DNA of 64,000 nucleotides from assembly GCA_024743195.1 (NCBI GenBank), contig JANSXE010000014.1, forward strand, positions 37,742 through 101,741, in the 5' to 3' direction. Positions within the stretch are counted from its first letter, which is position 1. Each line of letters starts with the position of its first letter. The notes under the pieces are model-generated. The model saw nothing but the letters and a program-made list of their open reading frames with translations, searched no databases and was not told where the DNA came from. Position numbers and translations under genes: made by a program. Positions 9,957-20,755 of the stretch are shown here, in pieces. Source of the DNA: Alphaproteobacteria bacterium. Its GTDB lineage: Bacteria > Pseudomonadota > Alphaproteobacteria > UBA8366 > Aestuariispiraceae.

Positions 9957-10994
9957 CTAGCCGCGCGGGGGCTGCGCCAACCCGTCGAGGATGTCCGCCG
10001 CCAAGGCGGGTCCGCGATAGACGAGCGCGGTGTAGAGCTGGACCAGCACCGCCCCCGCCTCCAGCTTGGCCCGCGCGTCGGCGGCGGAGGCGACGCCGCC
10101 CACGCCGATCATCGGCACGGCGCCGTCTGTCAGGCGGCGCATGCGCGCCAGCGCCTCCGTCGAGCGCCGGAACAGAGGGCGGCCGCTGAGTCCGCCCGTC
10201 TCCGCCGCGATCCGCGTGTCGCGGAGCGCGTCGGGCCGCGAAACGGTGGTGTTGGAGACGATCAGCCCGTCGCAGCCGCCGCCCAGCGCGAACTCGGCGA
10301 TGGCCTCCTCATCCGTCTCCGCGAGATCGGGCGCGATCTTGACCAGCACGGCCGGCGGCGCGCGCCCGACCACGACGCGGTCGCGCGCCTCGCGCACGGC
10401 CTCGACGATCCGCACGAGATCCGAGACCGCCTGGAGGGTCCGCAGGCCGGGCGTGTTGGGGCTGGAGACGTTGACCACCAGATAGTCCGCGACGTCGGCC
10501 AGTTTCTCCGCGCCGATGCGGTAGTCCGCGGCCGCGTCCTCGCTGTCCTTGTTCTTCCCCAGATTGACGCCGACGATCCCGCGCCCGCCGCCGCTTCTGA
10601 AGGCGGCGAGCCGGCGGCGCGCGGCGTCCGCGCCCTCGTTGTTGAAGCCGAGGCGGTTGATGACCCCTTCGTCCCGGGGCAAGCGGAAGACGCGCGGGCG
10701 CGGATTGCCGGGCTGCGGCCTGGGCGTGATGGAGCCCACTTCGACGAACCCGAAACCGGCCGCCAGCATCGGGCCCATGACCTCGGCGTTCTTGTCGAAT
10801 CCGGCGCTCAATCCCAGCGGATTGGGGAAGCGCAGCCCGAAGGCCTCGACGGCGAGGTTCGGATGGCGGTCTGCGGCGGCCGTGGGGCCGAGGCCGCTCT
10901 TCAGCGCGCGGATGGTGAGGCCGTGGGCGCGCTCCGGGTCCAGTCGCCGCAGCAGCGGCAGCGCCAGCGGCGCCAGGCAGTTCGCGATCGCCAT
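9957..10994 (-). CDS. pyrD: Dihydroorotate dehydrogenase (quinone), class 2
   Basis: This encodes 345 residues from ATG 10994; the frame extends upstream without coding character. It oxidises dihydroorotate to orotate in pyrimidine synthesis, passing electrons to quinone. The N-terminal amphipathic helix region (LALPLLRRLDPERAHGLTI) is the membrane-associating part specific to class 2. PNPLGLSAGFDKNAEV, NRLGFNNEG, and NVSSPNTPGLR with the class 2 catalytic serine line the FMN site. IGVGGVASAADARAKLEAGA near the C-terminus binds FMN phosphate. It is 20 nt downstream of the DUF952 gene in the same operon. Confidence 0.95.
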   Translation of the reverse strand: MAIANCLAPLALPLLRRLDPERAHGLTIRALKSGLGPTAAADRHPNLAVEAFGLRFPNPLGLSAGFDKNAEVMGPMLAAGFGFVEVGSITPRPQPGNPRPRVFRLPRDEGVINRLGFNNEGADAARRRLAAFRSGGGRGIVGVNLGKNKDSEDAAADYRIGAEKLADVADYLVVNVSSPNTPGLRTLQAVSDLVRIVEAVREARDRVVVGRAPPAVLVKIAPDLAETDEEAIAEFALGGGCDGLIVSNTTVSRPDALRDTRIAAETGGLSGRPLFRRSTEALARMRRLTDGAVPMIGVGGVASAADARAKLEAGAVLVQLYTALVYRGPALAADILDGLAQPPRG

Positions 10995-11014
10995 GCGGTC
11001 CTCTCGGGCCGGAC

Positions 11015-11398
11015 CTAGCCCGCCCCGTCCGGCAGCGGGTTCGGGAAGCGATGGAGCCCGTCCGGGCCGAGCGGCAAGGGATCGACGGAGAGCACGGCCT
11101 CCATCGGCGCGGAGCCGTAGAGGTGCGGGAACAGCTTGCCGCCGCGCGAGCGCTCCCATTTCAGGGTCCCTGCCGGCAGCTTGCCGGGGTCGACCGTCAG
11201 CAGCATCAGGTCAGGCTCGCCCGCCCGGTGCCGCCGGGCGCTCTCGGCGATCTGATCCGCAGTGGAGAAATGCAGGAAACCGTCGGCCCTGTCCGCCTCC
11301 AGCCCCGCATAGGCGCCGTCGGCGAGCGCTTGGGTCCACCCGGCCGCCTTGGCGAGGTGATAGATCGGGGCGGACGCGTCGGGCGGCGTCCCGCTCAC
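11015..11398 (-). CDS. DUF952 family protein of unknown function
   Basis: This encodes 127 residues starting at GTG 11398, whose GTGA overlaps the hemF stop by 4 nt and fixes the start. The family features are [12 protein letters not shown] at the N-terminus, [38 protein letters not shown], and [23 protein letters not shown]952 proteins are small cytoplasmic proteins with no established biochemical role. Translational coupling to hemF and proximity to pyrD is the only functional hint. Confidence 0.85.
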   Translation of the reverse strand: MSGTPPDASAPIYHLAKAAGWTQALADGAYAGLEADRADGFLHFSTADQIAESARRHRAGEPDLMLLTVDPGKLPAGTLKWERSRGGKLFPHLYGSAPMEAVLSVDPLPLGPDGLHRFPNPLPDGAG

Positions 11399-12333
11399 GG
11401 CCACTTGGCCTCGGGCGGGAGCGACATCAGCACAGCCTCCGGGTTGCCGCCGGTCATCAGCCCGAAGCGGGTGCCGCGGTCGTAGACCAGATTGAATTCG
11501 GCGTAGAGCCCGCGCTTGACCAGTTGCCAGTCGCGATCGGCCTCGGTCCAGGGCTCCTGCATATGGCGGCGGACCAGGTCCGGATAAATTGTCAGGAAGG
11601 CTTCGCCGACGTCGCGGGTCAGCCCGAAATCGGCCTCCCAGTCGCCGCTGTCGATATAGTCGTAGAAAATTCCGCCCACGCCGCGCGCCTGATTGCGGTG
11701 CTTGATGAAGAAGTACTCGTCGCACCAAGCCTTGAAGCGCGGATAATAGGCCGGATCGTGCTTGTCGCAGGCCGCCTGGAAGGCGGCGTGAAAGTCGGCC
11801 GTGTCCTGCGGAACCTCCACCATGGGGTTAAGGTCCGATCCGCCGCCGAACCAGCTCCGCCCGGTGACGATCATGCGGGTGTTCATGTGGACCGCCGGGA
11901 CCTTCGGGCTGCGCATGTGCGCCACCAGCGAGATTCCGCTCGCCCAGAAGCGGCCGTCGCTGTCGGCGGCGCCCGGTATCTCCTTCGCGAACTGGGGCGA
12001 GAAATTCCCGTGCACGGTGGAGATGTTGACGCCCACCTTCTCGAACACCCGCCCGCCGCGCAGGATCGACATCTCGCCGCCGCCGCCGAGGTCCGGGTTC
12101 GCGTCCGCATCGGCGGCCTCGTCCGCGCGGGTCCAGCGCTTGCGCTCGAACTGTCCGGGGGCGAGCTCGGCGTGCGGCAGACCGTCGTCCAACTCGGTCT
12201 CCAATTGCTCGAAAGCCGCGCAGATACGGTCGCGAAGCTCGCGGAACCAGTCGCTGGCGCGGCTCTTGCGGGTGTCCAACTCGGCCGCCTCAGGCAGCGG
12301 CGTCGCGGTCTCGGGGGGGCGTCTGTCGCTCAT
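11395..12333 (-). CDS. hemF: Oxygen-dependent coproporphyrinogen III oxidase
   Basis: This encodes 312 residues from ATG 12333. A GTG at 12342, one nt after the trmL stop, is an alternative start with better spacing to GGAG. HemF decarboxylates coproporphyrinogen III to protoporphyrinogen IX using O2 in haem synthesis. Diagnostic segments are [34 protein letters not shown] (active-site region), [16 protein letters not shown], and [17 protein letters not shown]. The length matches the bacterial family (about 300). It lies in the operon trmL-hemF-DUF952-pyrD. The window has no anaerobic hemN. Confidence 0.95.
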   Translation of the reverse strand: MSDRRPPETATPLPEAAELDTRKSRASDWFRELRDRICAAFEQLETELDDGLPHAELAPGQFERKRWTRADEAADADANPDLGGGGEMSILRGGRVFEKVGVNISTVHGNFSPQFAKEIPGAADSDGRFWASGISLVAHMRSPKVPAVHMNTRMIVTGRSWFGGGSDLNPMVEVPQDTADFHAAFQAACDKHDPAYYPRFKAWCDEYFFIKHRNQARGVGGIFYDYIDSGDWEADFGLTRDVGEAFLTIYPDLVRRHMQEPWTEADRDWQLVKRGLYAEFNLVYDRGTRFGLMTGGNPEAVLMSLPPEAKWP

Positions 12334-12343
12334 GGCCGGCACT

Positions 12344-12823
12344 CTACTCCGCTTCGCGCGGATCGGGAAAGCCGTCTGTCTGGCGCAGCGCCTCGCCCAG
12401 CGCCATCGCCGCCGCCTGGGCGACGTTGAGCGAGCGCAGCCCGGGCCGCATCGGGATCAGCAGACGGGCGTCCGCCGCGGCGTGCACGTAGTCCGGGACG
12501 CCCGCACTCTCCCGCCCGAACAGCAGCGCGTCGTCCGGCCGATAGGCGAAGTCGGTGTAGGCGACGGCGCCCTGGGTGGTGAACAACAGCAGCCGGCGCC
12601 CGGCGGTCGCCTCCCGGAAGGCGTCCCAGCCGGCGTGTCGCGTCAGATGCGCCTTGGCGATGTAGTCGAGCCCGGCACGGCGCAGTTTCGCGTCGGACCA
12701 GACGAAGCCGGCGGGCTCGATCACGGAAAGCGCTGCGCCCATGCAGGCGGCGAGACGCAGGATCGCCCCGGCGTTCTGCGGGATGTCCGGCTGGAACAGG
12801 GCGAGGTGCGGCGAATCGCTCAT
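12344..12823 (-). CDS. trmL: tRNA (cytidine/uridine-34 2'-O)-methyltransferase, TrmL-type
   Basis: This encodes 159 residues from ATG 12823 (the frame runs further upstream without homology). It is a SPOUT-class methyltransferase that methylates the wobble ribose in tRNA-Leu. Motifs include [20 protein letters not shown] (motif 1), [15 protein letters not shown] (motif 2) and [20 protein letters not shown] (motif 3, part of the knot that binds S-adenosylmethionine). Length matches E. coli TrmL (157). It is the first gene of the minus-strand operon, divergent from petA. Confidence 0.92.
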   Translation of the reverse strand: MSDSPHLALFQPDIPQNAGAILRLAACMGAALSVIEPAGFVWSDAKLRRAGLDYIAKAHLTRHAGWDAFREATAGRRLLLFTTQGAVAYTDFAYRPDDALLFGRESAGVPDYVHAAADARLLIPMRPGLRSLNVAQAAAMALGEALRQTDGFPDPREAE

Positions 12824-12977
12824 GACTTCCGCTGCTTGCGCGTCCAATCCCGACTTTGCAAGCCTGCTTCTATCGAGTATAGGTGCGCCGCTTCGGGCCG
12901 GGCGACGGTCGCGCGCGCTCGTGCGCGTGTGTGCGGCGCATTGTCGCAAACCCGCTGGCTTGGGGCGACGAGGGCCC

Positions 12978-12983
12978 TATAAA
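12978..12983 (+). promoter_or_regulatory. Possible -10 element of the petABC promoter
   Basis: The 298-bp divergent region between trmL and petA contains TATAAA (12978-12983) facing petABC, about 140 nt from the petA ATG. The sequence 16-17 nt upstream (around CTGGCT) is a poor -35, so an activator may be needed. The rest of the spacer shows no other clear element. Confidence 0.3.
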
Positions 12984-13121
12984 GGTCCATTGCGAGGCGC
13001 CGCAACGCCGCCAGCCTCGAGCAGGGTCGGCGTGCAGACCGGCGGCGACGGGCCGGACAGAACGACGTGGGTGAGAGCCGATCGGGCGCCAGCCCGGCGG
13101 GGCAGCAGTAAGGGGACGATC

Positions 13122-13673
13122 ATGGCTGATGCGACGCAGCCCGGCGACGGCGACGAACCGAAGACCGAGCGCCGCGACTTTCTGAACTATCTCGCCGTGG
13201 CGACCGGCGCTGTCGGCGCGGGCGCCTTTCTATGGCCGGTGATCCATTCGATGAACCCGTCGCGCGACGTGCTGGCGCTTGCGTCGACGGAAGTCGACCT
13301 GACGCCGATCGAGGTCGGGCAGGCGGTCACCATCACGTGGCGCGGCAAGCCCGTCTTCATCCGTCACCGCACCGAGGCGGAGATCGCCGACGCGCAGAGC
13401 GTCGACGTCGCCGACCTGCCGGATCCGCAGACCGACGACGAGCGCGTCCAGCAGGCGCCCTGGCTCGTTATGGTGGGCATCTGCACCCATCTCGGCTGCG
13501 TGCCGTTGGGCCAGAAGCCTAACGATCCGAAGGGCGAGTACGGCGGTTGGTTCTGCCCCTGCCACGGCTCGCACTACGACACGTCCGGGCGCATCCGCAA
13601 AGGCCCGGCGCCGTTGAACCTTCCGGTGCCGGGGTACGAGTTCACCTCCGACACGTCGATTCTGATCGGGTGA
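13122..13673 (+). CDS. petA: Ubiquinol-cytochrome c reductase, Rieske iron-sulphur subunit
   Basis: This encodes 183 residues from ATG 13122, preceded by AAGGGGA. The N-terminus carries twin arginines (ERRDFLNYL, residues 17-24) before a single transmembrane anchor (about 25-45), so it is probably a Tat substrate retained in the membrane. The two Rieske boxes are CTHLGC (C121, H123, C126) and CPCHGS (C145, C147, H148), which hold the [2Fe-2S] centre and the disulphide. It takes electrons from ubiquinol at the Qo site and passes them to cytochrome c1. First gene of petABC. Confidence 0.97.
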   Translation: MADATQPGDGDEPKTERRDFLNYLAVATGAVGAGAFLWPVIHSMNPSRDVLALASTEVDLTPIEVGQAVTITWRGKPVFIRHRTEAEIADAQSVDVADLPDPQTDDERVQQAPWLVMVGICTHLGCVPLGQKPNDPKGEYGGWFCPCHGSHYDTSGRIRKGPAPLNLPVPGYEFTSDTSILIG

Positions 13674-13686
13674 GGGACCAAGCATC

Positions 13687-15000
13687 ATGAGCAGCCATTC
13701 CGCTCCCACCTTCAAGAACCCGATGGTGCGCTGGATCGATTCGCGCCTGCCGGTGTTCAGCTACATGCACGCCGAGTACGGCACCTTCCCGATGCCGAAG
13801 AACCTGAATTACTTCTGGAACTTCGGCGCGTTGGCGATGGTCGTGCTGGTGGTGATGATCCTGACCGGCATCATGCTGGCGATGCAGTACACCGCGCACA
13901 TCGACTACGCCTTCGATTCGGTCGAGCGCATCATGCGCGACGTCAATTACGGCTGGTTGCTGCGCTACGTCCACATGAACGGGGCGTCGATGTTCTTCAT
14001 CGTCGTCTATATCCACATGTTCCGGGGGATGTATTACGGCTCCTACAAGCAGCCGCGGGAACTGCTGTGGCTCCTCGGCGTCGTGATCCTGGTGCTGATG
14101 ATGGGCACGGCCTTCATGGGCTACGTCCTTCCCTGGGGGCAGATGAGCTTCTGGGGCGCCACCGTCATCACCAACCTGTTCTCGGCGATCCCGATCGTGG
14201 GCGATTCCATCGTGGTCTGGCTGTGGGGCGGCTTCTCGGTCGACAATCCGACGCTGAACCGCTTTTTCGCCCTGCACTATCTCCTGCCCTTCGTGATCCT
14301 GGGCGTGGTCATCCTGCACGTCATCGCGCTGCATGTGACCAAGTCCAACAATCCGGACGGCATCGACGTGCGCGGGCCGCAGGACACGGTGCCCTTTCAC
14401 CCCTATTTCACGGCGAAGGACTCGGTCGGCCTCGGGGTCTTCCTGATGGTTTTCGCCTTCTTCGTGTTCTTCGCGCCGAACTACATGGGGCATCCGGACA
14501 ACTACATCCCGGCCGACCCGCTGGTGACGCCGGCCCACATCGTGCCGGAATGGTACTTCCTGGGCTTCTACGCGATCCTGCGCTCCTTCACCGACGATTG
14601 GTGGTTCTTCGCGTGGTTCATGAGCTGGATCATGGACGCCAAGCTCGCCGGCGTGCTGGCGATGTTCGGCGCCATTGTGGTCTTGGCCCTGCTGCCGTGG
14701 CTCGACACCTCGAAGGTGCGCAGCTGCCGATACCGCCCGATCCAGAAGTGGGTGATCATCCTGTTCGCCGTGAACTTCGTGGTGCTGAGCTGGGTCGGCG
14801 GCCAGGCGGCCGAGGAGCCCTATGTCTCGATCGCCCAGTGGTCGACGCTGCTCTACTTCTTCCTGCTGTTGGTGGTGGTGCCGGTGGTCGGCTGGATCGA
14901 GCGCCCGCGGCCTCTGCCGTCGAGCATTTCCGAGCCGGTGCTTAAGGCCGGCGGCGGCGGCATGGCCGGCGCGACCGCCGCGAAGATGGAGAAGTCGTGA
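13687..15000 (+). CDS. petB: Ubiquinol-cytochrome c reductase, cytochrome b subunit
   Basis: This encodes 437 residues with eight predicted membrane helices. Haem-ligand histidines are visible in two helices ([20 protein letters not shown] and [19 protein letters not shown]). The Qo-site motif PEWY occurs in [17 protein letters not shown]. It houses both b haems and both quinone sites of complex III. It starts 13 nt after petA and its TGA overlaps the petC ATG (TGATG), indicating coupling. Length is typical of alphaproteobacterial cytochrome b. Confidence 0.97.
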   Translation: MSSHSAPTFKNPMVRWIDSRLPVFSYMHAEYGTFPMPKNLNYFWNFGALAMVVLVVMILTGIMLAMQYTAHIDYAFDSVERIMRDVNYGWLLRYVHMNGASMFFIVVYIHMFRGMYYGSYKQPRELLWLLGVVILVLMMGTAFMGYVLPWGQMSFWGATVITNLFSAIPIVGDSIVVWLWGGFSVDNPTLNRFFALHYLLPFVILGVVILHVIALHVTKSNNPDGIDVRGPQDTVPFHPYFTAKDSVGLGVFLMVFAFFVFFAPNYMGHPDNYIPADPLVTPAHIVPEWYFLGFYAILRSFTDDWWFFAWFMSWIMDAKLAGVLAMFGAIVVLALLPWLDTSKVRSCRYRPIQKWVIILFAVNFVVLSWVGGQAAEEPYVSIAQWSTLLYFFLLLVVVPVVGWIERPRPLPSSISEPVLKAGGGGMAGATAAKMEKS

Positions 15001-15860
15001 TGCGTATCGGTTTCAAGAGCTTCAGCCTGACCGTCGCGGCGGCGGCGATCGCCGGGGCGGTCGGCCTCTCCGGCTTCGCCAAGCCCGCGGACGCCGCCGG
15101 CAAAGCGGTCTATCCGCCGGAGATGGAGTGGTCCTGGACCGGTCCGTTCGGGACGTTCGACCGGGCGGCGGCGCAGCGCGGACTGCAGGTCTACACGCAG
15201 GCCTGCGCCGCCTGCCATGCGCTGAGCCAGATGTTCTATCGCAACCTGACCGACCTCGGATACACCGAGGAGCAGGTGAAGGAGTTCGCCGCCCAGTTCG
15301 AGGTCCAGGACGGCCCGGACGAGTTCGGCGAGATGTTCTTCCGCCCGGCGCTGCCCTCCGACCGCTTCGTCAGCCCGTTCCCGAACGAGCAGGCGGCGCG
15401 CGCGGCCAATGGCGGCGCCTATCCGCCGGACCTGTCGCTGATCGTCAAGAACCGGGCGCTCGGCTTCGGCTCGATCGGCGAGAACTTCCTGGCGATGCTG
15501 CAGATCCGGGGCTTCTCCTCGGGCGCCGACTATCTGCATGCGCTGTTGGCGGAAGGCTATGTCGACCCGCCGGAGGGCGTCGAGCTTCTGCCCGGCCAGT
15601 GGTACAACACCTATATGGCCGGCAACGCCATCGCCATGCCCCCGCCGCTCTACCCGGACGGGGTCGAGTATGAGGACGGCACCCGCGCCACCCTGTCGCA
15701 GCAGGCCTACGACGTTGCGACCTTCCTGGCGTGGGCGGCGGAGCCGCGGCTCGAGGAGCGCAAGGAGACCGGCGTCAAGGTGCTGATCTTCCTGGCGCTC
15801 TTCACCGGCATCCTGATCGCCGTGAAGCGTCGCACCTGGGCCGACGTGAAGAAGCACTGA
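15000..15860 (+). CDS. petC: Ubiquinol-cytochrome c reductase, cytochrome c1 subunit
   Basis: This encodes 286 residues from ATG 15000, with GGAG 8 nt upstream; a GTG at 14997 is less likely. A cleavable Sec signal (residues 1-33, ending ADA) precedes the haem-binding CAACH (C69-H73). The axial methionine is probably in NAIAMPPPLY. A single C-terminal transmembrane helix (VLIFLALFTGILIAV) anchors it with the haem domain in the periplasm. An alphaproteobacterial insertion (YTEEQVKEFAAQFEVQDGPD) follows the haem site. It ends at a strong terminator. Confidence 0.96.
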   Translation: MRIGFKSFSLTVAAAAIAGAVGLSGFAKPADAAGKAVYPPEMEWSWTGPFGTFDRAAAQRGLQVYTQACAACHALSQMFYRNLTDLGYTEEQVKEFAAQFEVQDGPDEFGEMFFRPALPSDRFVSPFPNEQAARAANGGAYPPDLSLIVKNRALGFGSIGENFLAMLQIRGFSSGADYLHALLAEGYVDPPEGVELLPGQWYNTYMAGNAIAMPPPLYPDGVEYEDGTRATLSQQAYDVATFLAWAAEPRLEERKETGVKVLIFLALFTGILIAVKRRTWADVKKH

Positions 15861-15932
15861 CCCGGCCCCGGCGCCGCCTGACGGCGAAGGCCCGCCGGGC
15901 AAGCGGCGATTGATTACGCTCTCTGGGACATA

Positions 15933-15967
15933 GGGCGGCGCAGGGACACCCCGCGCCGCCCTTTTCT
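15933..15967 (+). terminator. Rho-independent terminator of petABC
   Basis: A perfect 9-bp GC stem (15933-15941 with 15953-15961, 11-nt loop) is followed by TTTTCT. It lies 73 nt after the petC stop. Confidence 0.8.
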
Positions 15968-16123
15968 CATGACGTCACTGCGCAAAGTCTCCGGTCGACC
16001 TGACTACGAAGAGCGGGCCGCGACCGGATGGGGGGCTCGCACTCTCAAAGGGCCGATCCATGGAGCCGAGTGCGCAGTCCGCCTTGCCTTGCAGACGCGC
16101 AGCCGGTCCGATTATCTGGCGAC

Positions 16124-16678
16124 ATGGACCGCCGCCTGCTTCTAGAAATTCTCCCCGGCGTCGCTTTTCTGCTCGGGAACGCAGCAGGCGGCTTGCTGTG
16201 GGCGGCCGGGGCGGCGGCGGCGGCGACCGGGGTCGCCGTCGCGATCCGATGGCGTTGGGACGGCTGCGCGCCGTGGCTGGCGGTCGCAACCCTCGTCCTC
16301 GCGCTCGTTTTGACGGCGTTCGGCGTCGTTCTGAACGACGAGACGTTCGTGCTCGTCCGTCCGACGATCGGCGCACTCGCCTTCGCCGCCATCCTCGCGG
16401 TTGGCGCTCTCGCCAGACCCAGCCTCCTCCGGCGGACGCTCGGCTACCGGTTGCGCATCAAGGAAGCGGGCTGGCGGGTGCTGCATCTCGTATGGATCGC
16501 GCTCGCCCTCCTGTCGGCTGCCGCCAACGAGATCGCCTGGCGAGCGCTCACCACGGATCAATGGGCTCTCTACAACGTTCTGTCGGACCCCGCGCTGATT
16601 GGGCTCATCTACCTCGGCACGCGGTTGGTGGCGCAGCGGTACTGGGTGATCGAGGAGAATGGGGAGGAGGTCGCGTAG
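16124..16678 (+). CDS. YciB/septation protein A-like inner-membrane protein
   Basis: This encodes 184 residues from ATG 16124 with about five hydrophobic helices. The segment NDETFVLVRPTIGALAFAA and the later helix ending ANEIAWRAL, followed by W-x-L-Y-N-V, match the pattern of the YciB/intracellular septation family (KPTI... NExVW). Length matches YciB (about 180). The family is linked to cell-envelope integrity and septum formation, with no known catalytic activity. It lies alone between petC and secA. The similarity is moderate, so a diverged paralogue is possible. Confidence 0.65.
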   Translation: MDRRLLLEILPGVAFLLGNAAGGLLWAAGAAAAATGVAVAIRWRWDGCAPWLAVATLVLALVLTAFGVVLNDETFVLVRPTIGALAFAAILAVGALARPSLLRRTLGYRLRIKEAGWRVLHLVWIALALLSAAANEIAWRALTTDQWALYNVLSDPALIGLIYLGTRLVAQRYWVIEENGEEVA

Positions 16679-16712
16679 GTGCAACATGTCGCCGGATCGG
16701 ATCTAAGCGGTT

Positions 16713-16736
16713 GGGAGGGGGTCGGAACGCCCTCCC
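16713..16736. terminator. Hairpin between convergent yciB-like and secA genes
   Basis: Perfect 7-bp arms (16713-16719 and 16730-16736) flank a 10-nt loop midway between the two convergent stops. There is no T-tract. It may act as a bidirectional terminator. Confidence 0.35.
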
Positions 16737-16785
16737 ATGGCGCGGCGTCCTGCGACGGAGGCGGCCCCCACGGCTCAAACGGGCG

Positions 16786-19572
16786 TCACGCGCGGCCGTG
16801 GCACTGTTTGAATTTCTTGCCGGAGCCGCAGGGGCACTTCGCGTTGCGCGGCACCTTGCCCCAGGTCTCGGGATTCTTCGGATCGAGCCACCGGCCTGTA
16901 CCCTCGTCCTCGACCCAACCGGCGGGCGCCGTCTCCGCGGAAACCGCAGCCGGCCGGCGCGCTTCGGCGACGGCGGCGCCCCCGCCCAGCCGCGCGGCGG
17001 CTTCGATGTCCTCGTCCGCGGCCGGATGCAGTTCGCGCCGCTGGGCGGCGACCGCTTCGTCCTCGCGCGGGGCGAGGGAGTCGGGCTCGGCCTCGACGCG
17101 AAGCTGCACGTGCGAGAGCACGCTGGTCACCTGGCTGCGCAGGTTGGCCAGCATCGCCTCGAACAGGTCGAAGGCCTCCGATTTGTACTCGTTCAGCGGA
17201 TCGCGCTGCCCATAGGCGCGCAGGCCGATGCCCTGACGCAGATGGTCGAGCTGCAGCAGATGGTCCTTCCAGGCGTTGTCGAGCAATTGCAGCAGCAGGC
17301 TGCGCTCGGCCATGCGCATGATCTCAGGGCCGTAGTTCGCCGCCTTCTCCGCCATCTTCTCGTCGACCGCCTTCGCGATGCGCTCGCGCATCTCCTCGCG
17401 GCCGACGCCTTCCTCCGCGGCCCAGTCCTTGACCGGCAGATCGAGGGCGAAGAGCCGCAGACTTTCCTCGTGCAGCGAGTCGAGCGACCACTGGTCGGGC
17501 AGCGCCTGCTGCGGGATGGTGCGCTCGATCAGCCCGTCGATCGTCTCGGCGCGCATGTCGCGGATCGTTTCCGACACGTCGTCGGCGCGCATCAACTCCT
17601 TGCGCTGCTCGAACACGACCTTGCGCTGATCGTTCATGACGTCGTCGAACTTGAGCAACTGCTTGCGGACCTCGAAGTTGCGCGCCTCGACCTTCTGCTG
17701 CGCCTTCTCGAGCGCCTTGTTGACCCAGGGATGGACGATCGCCTCGCCCTCCTGGATGCCGAGCTTGCCGAGCATGCCGTCCATGCGCTCGGAGCCGAAG
17801 ATGCGCATCAGGTCGTCTTCCAGGCTGACATAGAAGGTCGAGGCGCCCGGATCGCCCTGACGGCCGGATCGACCGCGCAACTGGTTGTCGATGCGGCGGC
17901 TCTCGTGCCGCTCGGTGCCGATCACCAGCAGGCCGCCGGCCTGAAGCACCTTCTCGCGCTTCTCTTGGATGTCGTCCGCGATCGCCTTCATGCGGCGCTC
18001 GCGCTCGGGGCCTTCGGGGACGTCGGCGAGTTCGCGCCACACCCGCATCTCGTAATTGCCGCCGAGCTGGATGTCGGTGCCGCGGCCGGCCATGTTGGTC
18101 GCAATCGTGATCGCGCCCGGGACGCCGGCGTCGGCGATGATGTAGGCCTCCTGCTCATGGTGGCGGGCGTTCAGCACCTGATGCTTCAGCTTCGCCTTCT
18201 TGAGCTTTTCGGCGAACTGTTCCGACTTCTCGATCGAGACAGTGCCGACCAGCACCGGCTGGCCGCGCTCATGCGCCGCCTGGATATGCTCGATCACCGC
18301 ATTGTCGCGCTCGGCGCTGGTCCGGTAGACCTCGTCGTCATAGTCCTTGCGCTGCATCGGCTTGTTGGTTGGCATCTCAACCACCTGCAGCTTGTAGATC
18401 TCCTCGAACTCGCCGGCCTCCGTCATCGCCGTGCCGGTCATGCCGGCCAGCTTCGGATACATCCGGAAGTAATTCTGGAAGGTGATGGAGGCCAGCGTCT
18501 GGTTCTCCATCTGGACGCTCACGCCCTCCTTCGCCTCCAGCGCCTGGTGCAGCCCGTCGGAATAGCGGCGGCCTTCCATCATGCGGCCGGTGAACTCGTC
18601 GATGATGACGACCTTGTCGTCCTTGACGATGTAATCGGTGTCGCGCGTGAACAGCCGATGCGCGCGCAGCGCCTGATTGACGTGATGGACGACGCTGACG
18701 TTCTGGATGTCATAGAGGCCGCCCTCGCCGAGCAGCTCGGTGTTCTCCCGCAGCAGCGTCTCCATCCGCTCCTGGCCCTGTTCGGTCAGGGTGACGGAGC
18801 GCTGCTTCTCGTCGATCTCGTAATCGTCGCGCTCAAGCTTGGGAATGAGCGCGTCGACGGTGCGATAGACGTCGGAGCTGTCCTCCGTCGGGCCGGAGAT
18901 GATCAGCGGCGTGCGCGCCTCGTCGATCAGGATCGAGTCAACCTCGTCGATGATCGCGAAATTGAACTCGCGCTGCACCATCTGCTCGAGCCGGAACTTC
19001 AGATTGTCGCGCAGATAGTCGAAGCCGAATTCGTTGTTGGTCCCGTAGGTGACGTCGCAGGCGTAGGCCTGCTGACGCTCCTGGTCGCCGAGGCCCGGCA
19101 CGACGACGCCGACGCTGAGGCCGAGGAAACTGTAAATCTCGCCCATCCAGGCGGCGTCGCGCTTGGCCAGGTAGTCGTTCACGGTGACGACGTGAGCGCC
19201 CTTGCCGGACAAGGCGTTCAGATAGACCGCGAGCGTCGAGACCAGCGTCTTGCCCTCGCCGGTCTTCATTTCGGCGATCCGGCCCTGGTGCAGCACCATG
19301 CCGCCCATCAGCTGCACGTCGAAATGGCGTTGGCCCAGGGTGCGTTTCGCCGCCTCGCGCACGGTGGCGAAGGCCTCCACCATCAAATCGTCTTCGCTCT
19401 CGCCGTCGGCCAGGCGCTTGCGGAACCAGTCGGTGCGCGCCTTCAGCGCCGCATCGTCCAGCGCCTCCAACTCGGGCTCCAGCGCATTGATCGCGTCGAC
19501 CTTCTTCTCAAGCGATTTGACGACGCGGTCGTTGGCCGATCCGAAGACGGTTTTGAGCAGTCCGGAGAGCAT
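16786..19572 (-). CDS. secA: Preprotein translocase ATPase SecA
   Basis: This encodes 928 residues from ATG 19572. It is the motor that drives preproteins through SecYEG. Visible motifs are [16 protein letters not shown] at the start, Walker [31 protein letters not shown] (Walker B), the preprotein cross-linking domain, [15 protein letters not shown] and [12 protein letters not shown] of the second nucleotide-binding fold, and a C-terminal zinc-binding [13 protein letters not shown] that binds SecB. The C-terminal linker (about 830-905) is Ala/Glu-rich and variable. It is divergent from a parvulin-type isomerase that also acts on exported proteins. Confidence 0.98.
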   Translation of the reverse strand: MLSGLLKTVFGSANDRVVKSLEKKVDAINALEPELEALDDAALKARTDWFRKRLADGESEDDLMVEAFATVREAAKRTLGQRHFDVQLMGGMVLHQGRIAEMKTGEGKTLVSTLAVYLNALSGKGAHVVTVNDYLAKRDAAWMGEIYSFLGLSVGVVVPGLGDQERQQAYACDVTYGTNNEFGFDYLRDNLKFRLEQMVQREFNFAIIDEVDSILIDEARTPLIISGPTEDSSDVYRTVDALIPKLERDDYEIDEKQRSVTLTEQGQERMETLLRENTELLGEGGLYDIQNVSVVHHVNQALRAHRLFTRDTDYIVKDDKVVIIDEFTGRMMEGRRYSDGLHQALEAKEGVSVQMENQTLASITFQNYFRMYPKLAGMTGTAMTEAGEFEEIYKLQVVEMPTNKPMQRKDYDDEVYRTSAERDNAVIEHIQAAHERGQPVLVGTVSIEKSEQFAEKLKKAKLKHQVLNARHHEQEAYIIADAGVPGAITIATNMAGRGTDIQLGGNYEMRVWRELADVPEGPERERRMKAIADDIQEKREKVLQAGGLLVIGTERHESRRIDNQLRGRSGRQGDPGASTFYVSLEDDLMRIFGSERMDGMLGKLGIQEGEAIVHPWVNKALEKAQQKVEARNFEVRKQLLKFDDVMNDQRKVVFEQRKELMRADDVSETIRDMRAETIDGLIERTIPQQALPDQWSLDSLHEESLRLFALDLPVKDWAAEEGVGREEMRERIAKAVDEKMAEKAANYGPEIMRMAERSLLLQLLDNAWKDHLLQLDHLRQGIGLRAYGQRDPLNEYKSEAFDLFEAMLANLRSQVTSVLSHVQLRVEAEPDSLAPREDEAVAAQRRELHPAADEDIEAAARLGGGAAVAEARRPAAVSAETAPAGWVEDEGTGRWLDPKNPETWGKVPRNAKCPCGSGKKFKQCHGRA

Positions 19573-19696
19573 GTACGGGTTCCGCCGATCTGGGGGCGTT
19601 GGCTCGGGAAATCGCGCATCCGGCATCCCCGCGAACGCCCCCTCGGCGCGCACCCCGAAGGCGCTGGGGACCGGGGCGGACGCACCCTCGTCACAG

Positions 19697-19725
19697 CACA
19701 TAAGCGGCGGGGCCCGCGCTGTCAA
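19697..19725 (-). promoter_or_regulatory. secA: Strong sigma-70-type promoter of secA
   Basis: On the minus strand a perfect TTGACA (19725-19720) is followed 17 nt later by TATGTG (19702-19697). The start would be near 19690, leaving a leader of about 118 nt before secA. Confidence 0.6.
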
Positions 19726-19830
19726 CGACAGGGGCGGCGGCTGGCCGGGTGGCGCGCTTGTGAAGCCCCGCGGAGTGTGGTTTCGTGCCGCCTGCCGCCG
19801 CTTACCCGAGACCCAGGCCCGGAGGTTCCC

Positions 19831-20715
19831 ATGCCGATTTCGCCCGCCCGCGCGCTGCGCTCCCTGTTCGCCGCCGGCTTCGGTCTGGCGCTCATGGCCG
19901 GGGCGCAGGCGGCCGTCGTCGGCTCCGCAGCCGCCCAGACGCTGGAGTCCGATGCGGTGGCCGCGCAGGTGGGCGACGGCGCCATCACCCTGGGCGAAGT
20001 GCAGCGCGCCTTCAACGGCCTGCCGGCGCAGATCCAGGCGCAGGGCTTCGGCGCGATCTATCCGGTGTTGCTGGAGCGCATGATCCAGCAGGAGGTGCTG
20101 ATCCAGCGCGGCCGGGCCGCCGGCTTGGCGGAGGATCCGGAAGTCCGCGAGCGCGTCGATGCGCTGCGCGATCAGGTGATCCACGACGTCTATCTCTCGC
20201 GCAAGGTCGAGGAGGAGGTCTCCCAGGCCGCCCTGCAGGCGGAGTACGACCGTTTCCTGGCTGAGAACCCGCCGCGCGAGGAGACCAAGGCGCGGCATAT
20301 CCTGGTCGATAACGAGGATGCGGCCCGCGCTCTCATCCAGCAGATCACCGACGGCGCCGATTTCGCGACGCTGGCGCAGGAGAACTCGCAGGGTCCGACC
20401 GGCGCGAACGGCGGCGATCTGGGCTGGTTCGGCCGCGGCCAGATGGTGAAGGCCTTCGAGGACGCCGCCTTCGGGCTGCAGCCCAACCAGTTCACCGCCG
20501 ACCCGATCCAGACCCAGTTCGGCTGGCACGTGATCCTGGTCGAGGACCGCCGCACCGTGCCGGCGCCCAGTTTCGACGAGATGCGCCCGCGGCTTCTGGA
20601 GGCGCTCGGCCAGGAGGTCGCCTTCGAGATCGCCAACCGCATGGTCGATGAGGCCGCGGTCCAGCGCTTCGACCTGGACGGCCAGCCGATCGAGCGGTCG
20701 GCCGGCGCTCAGTAA
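19831..20715 (+). CDS. Periplasmic parvulin-type peptidyl-prolyl isomerase
   Basis: This encodes 294 residues from ATG 19831, with a perfect GGAGG 5 nt upstream. A Sec signal peptide (about 1-36, ending AAAQ) precedes an N-terminal chaperone-like helical region starting [19 protein letters not shown]. The parvulin domain (about 148-242) has [35 protein letters not shown] and [14 protein letters not shown]. It resembles PpiC/PrsA/SurA-like folding factors for exported proteins. It lies between divergent secA and argJ (40 nt downstream). The longer frame running back across secA is an antisense artefact. Confidence 0.93.
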   Translation: MPISPARALRSLFAAGFGLALMAGAQAAVVGSAAAQTLESDAVAAQVGDGAITLGEVQRAFNGLPAQIQAQGFGAIYPVLLERMIQQEVLIQRGRAAGLAEDPEVRERVDALRDQVIHDVYLSRKVEEEVSQAALQAEYDRFLAENPPREETKARHILVDNEDAARALIQQITDGADFATLAQENSQGPTGANGGDLGWFGRGQMVKAFEDAAFGLQPNQFTADPIQTQFGWHVILVEDRRTVPAPSFDEMRPRLLEALGQEVAFEIANRMVDEAAVQRFDLDGQPIERSAGAQ

Positions 20716-20755
20716 CGCCGCCGCACCCGCCGCCGGGAGAGGAGAGTCCGGGCCC

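Noticed and set aside
15861..16123. tRNA gene in the petC-yciB spacer (hairpin-rich)
   Set aside because: No TpsiC GTTCRA motif or cloverleaf; the main structure is the petABC terminator.
16060..20715. A 1551-codon open frame on the plus strand running opposite secA into the isomerase gene
   Set aside because: It is the antisense of secA in a GC-rich genome. Its His/Leu/Asp/Val-rich product has no domain, whereas secA is complete on the other strand; only the last 294 codons (the isomerase) are real.
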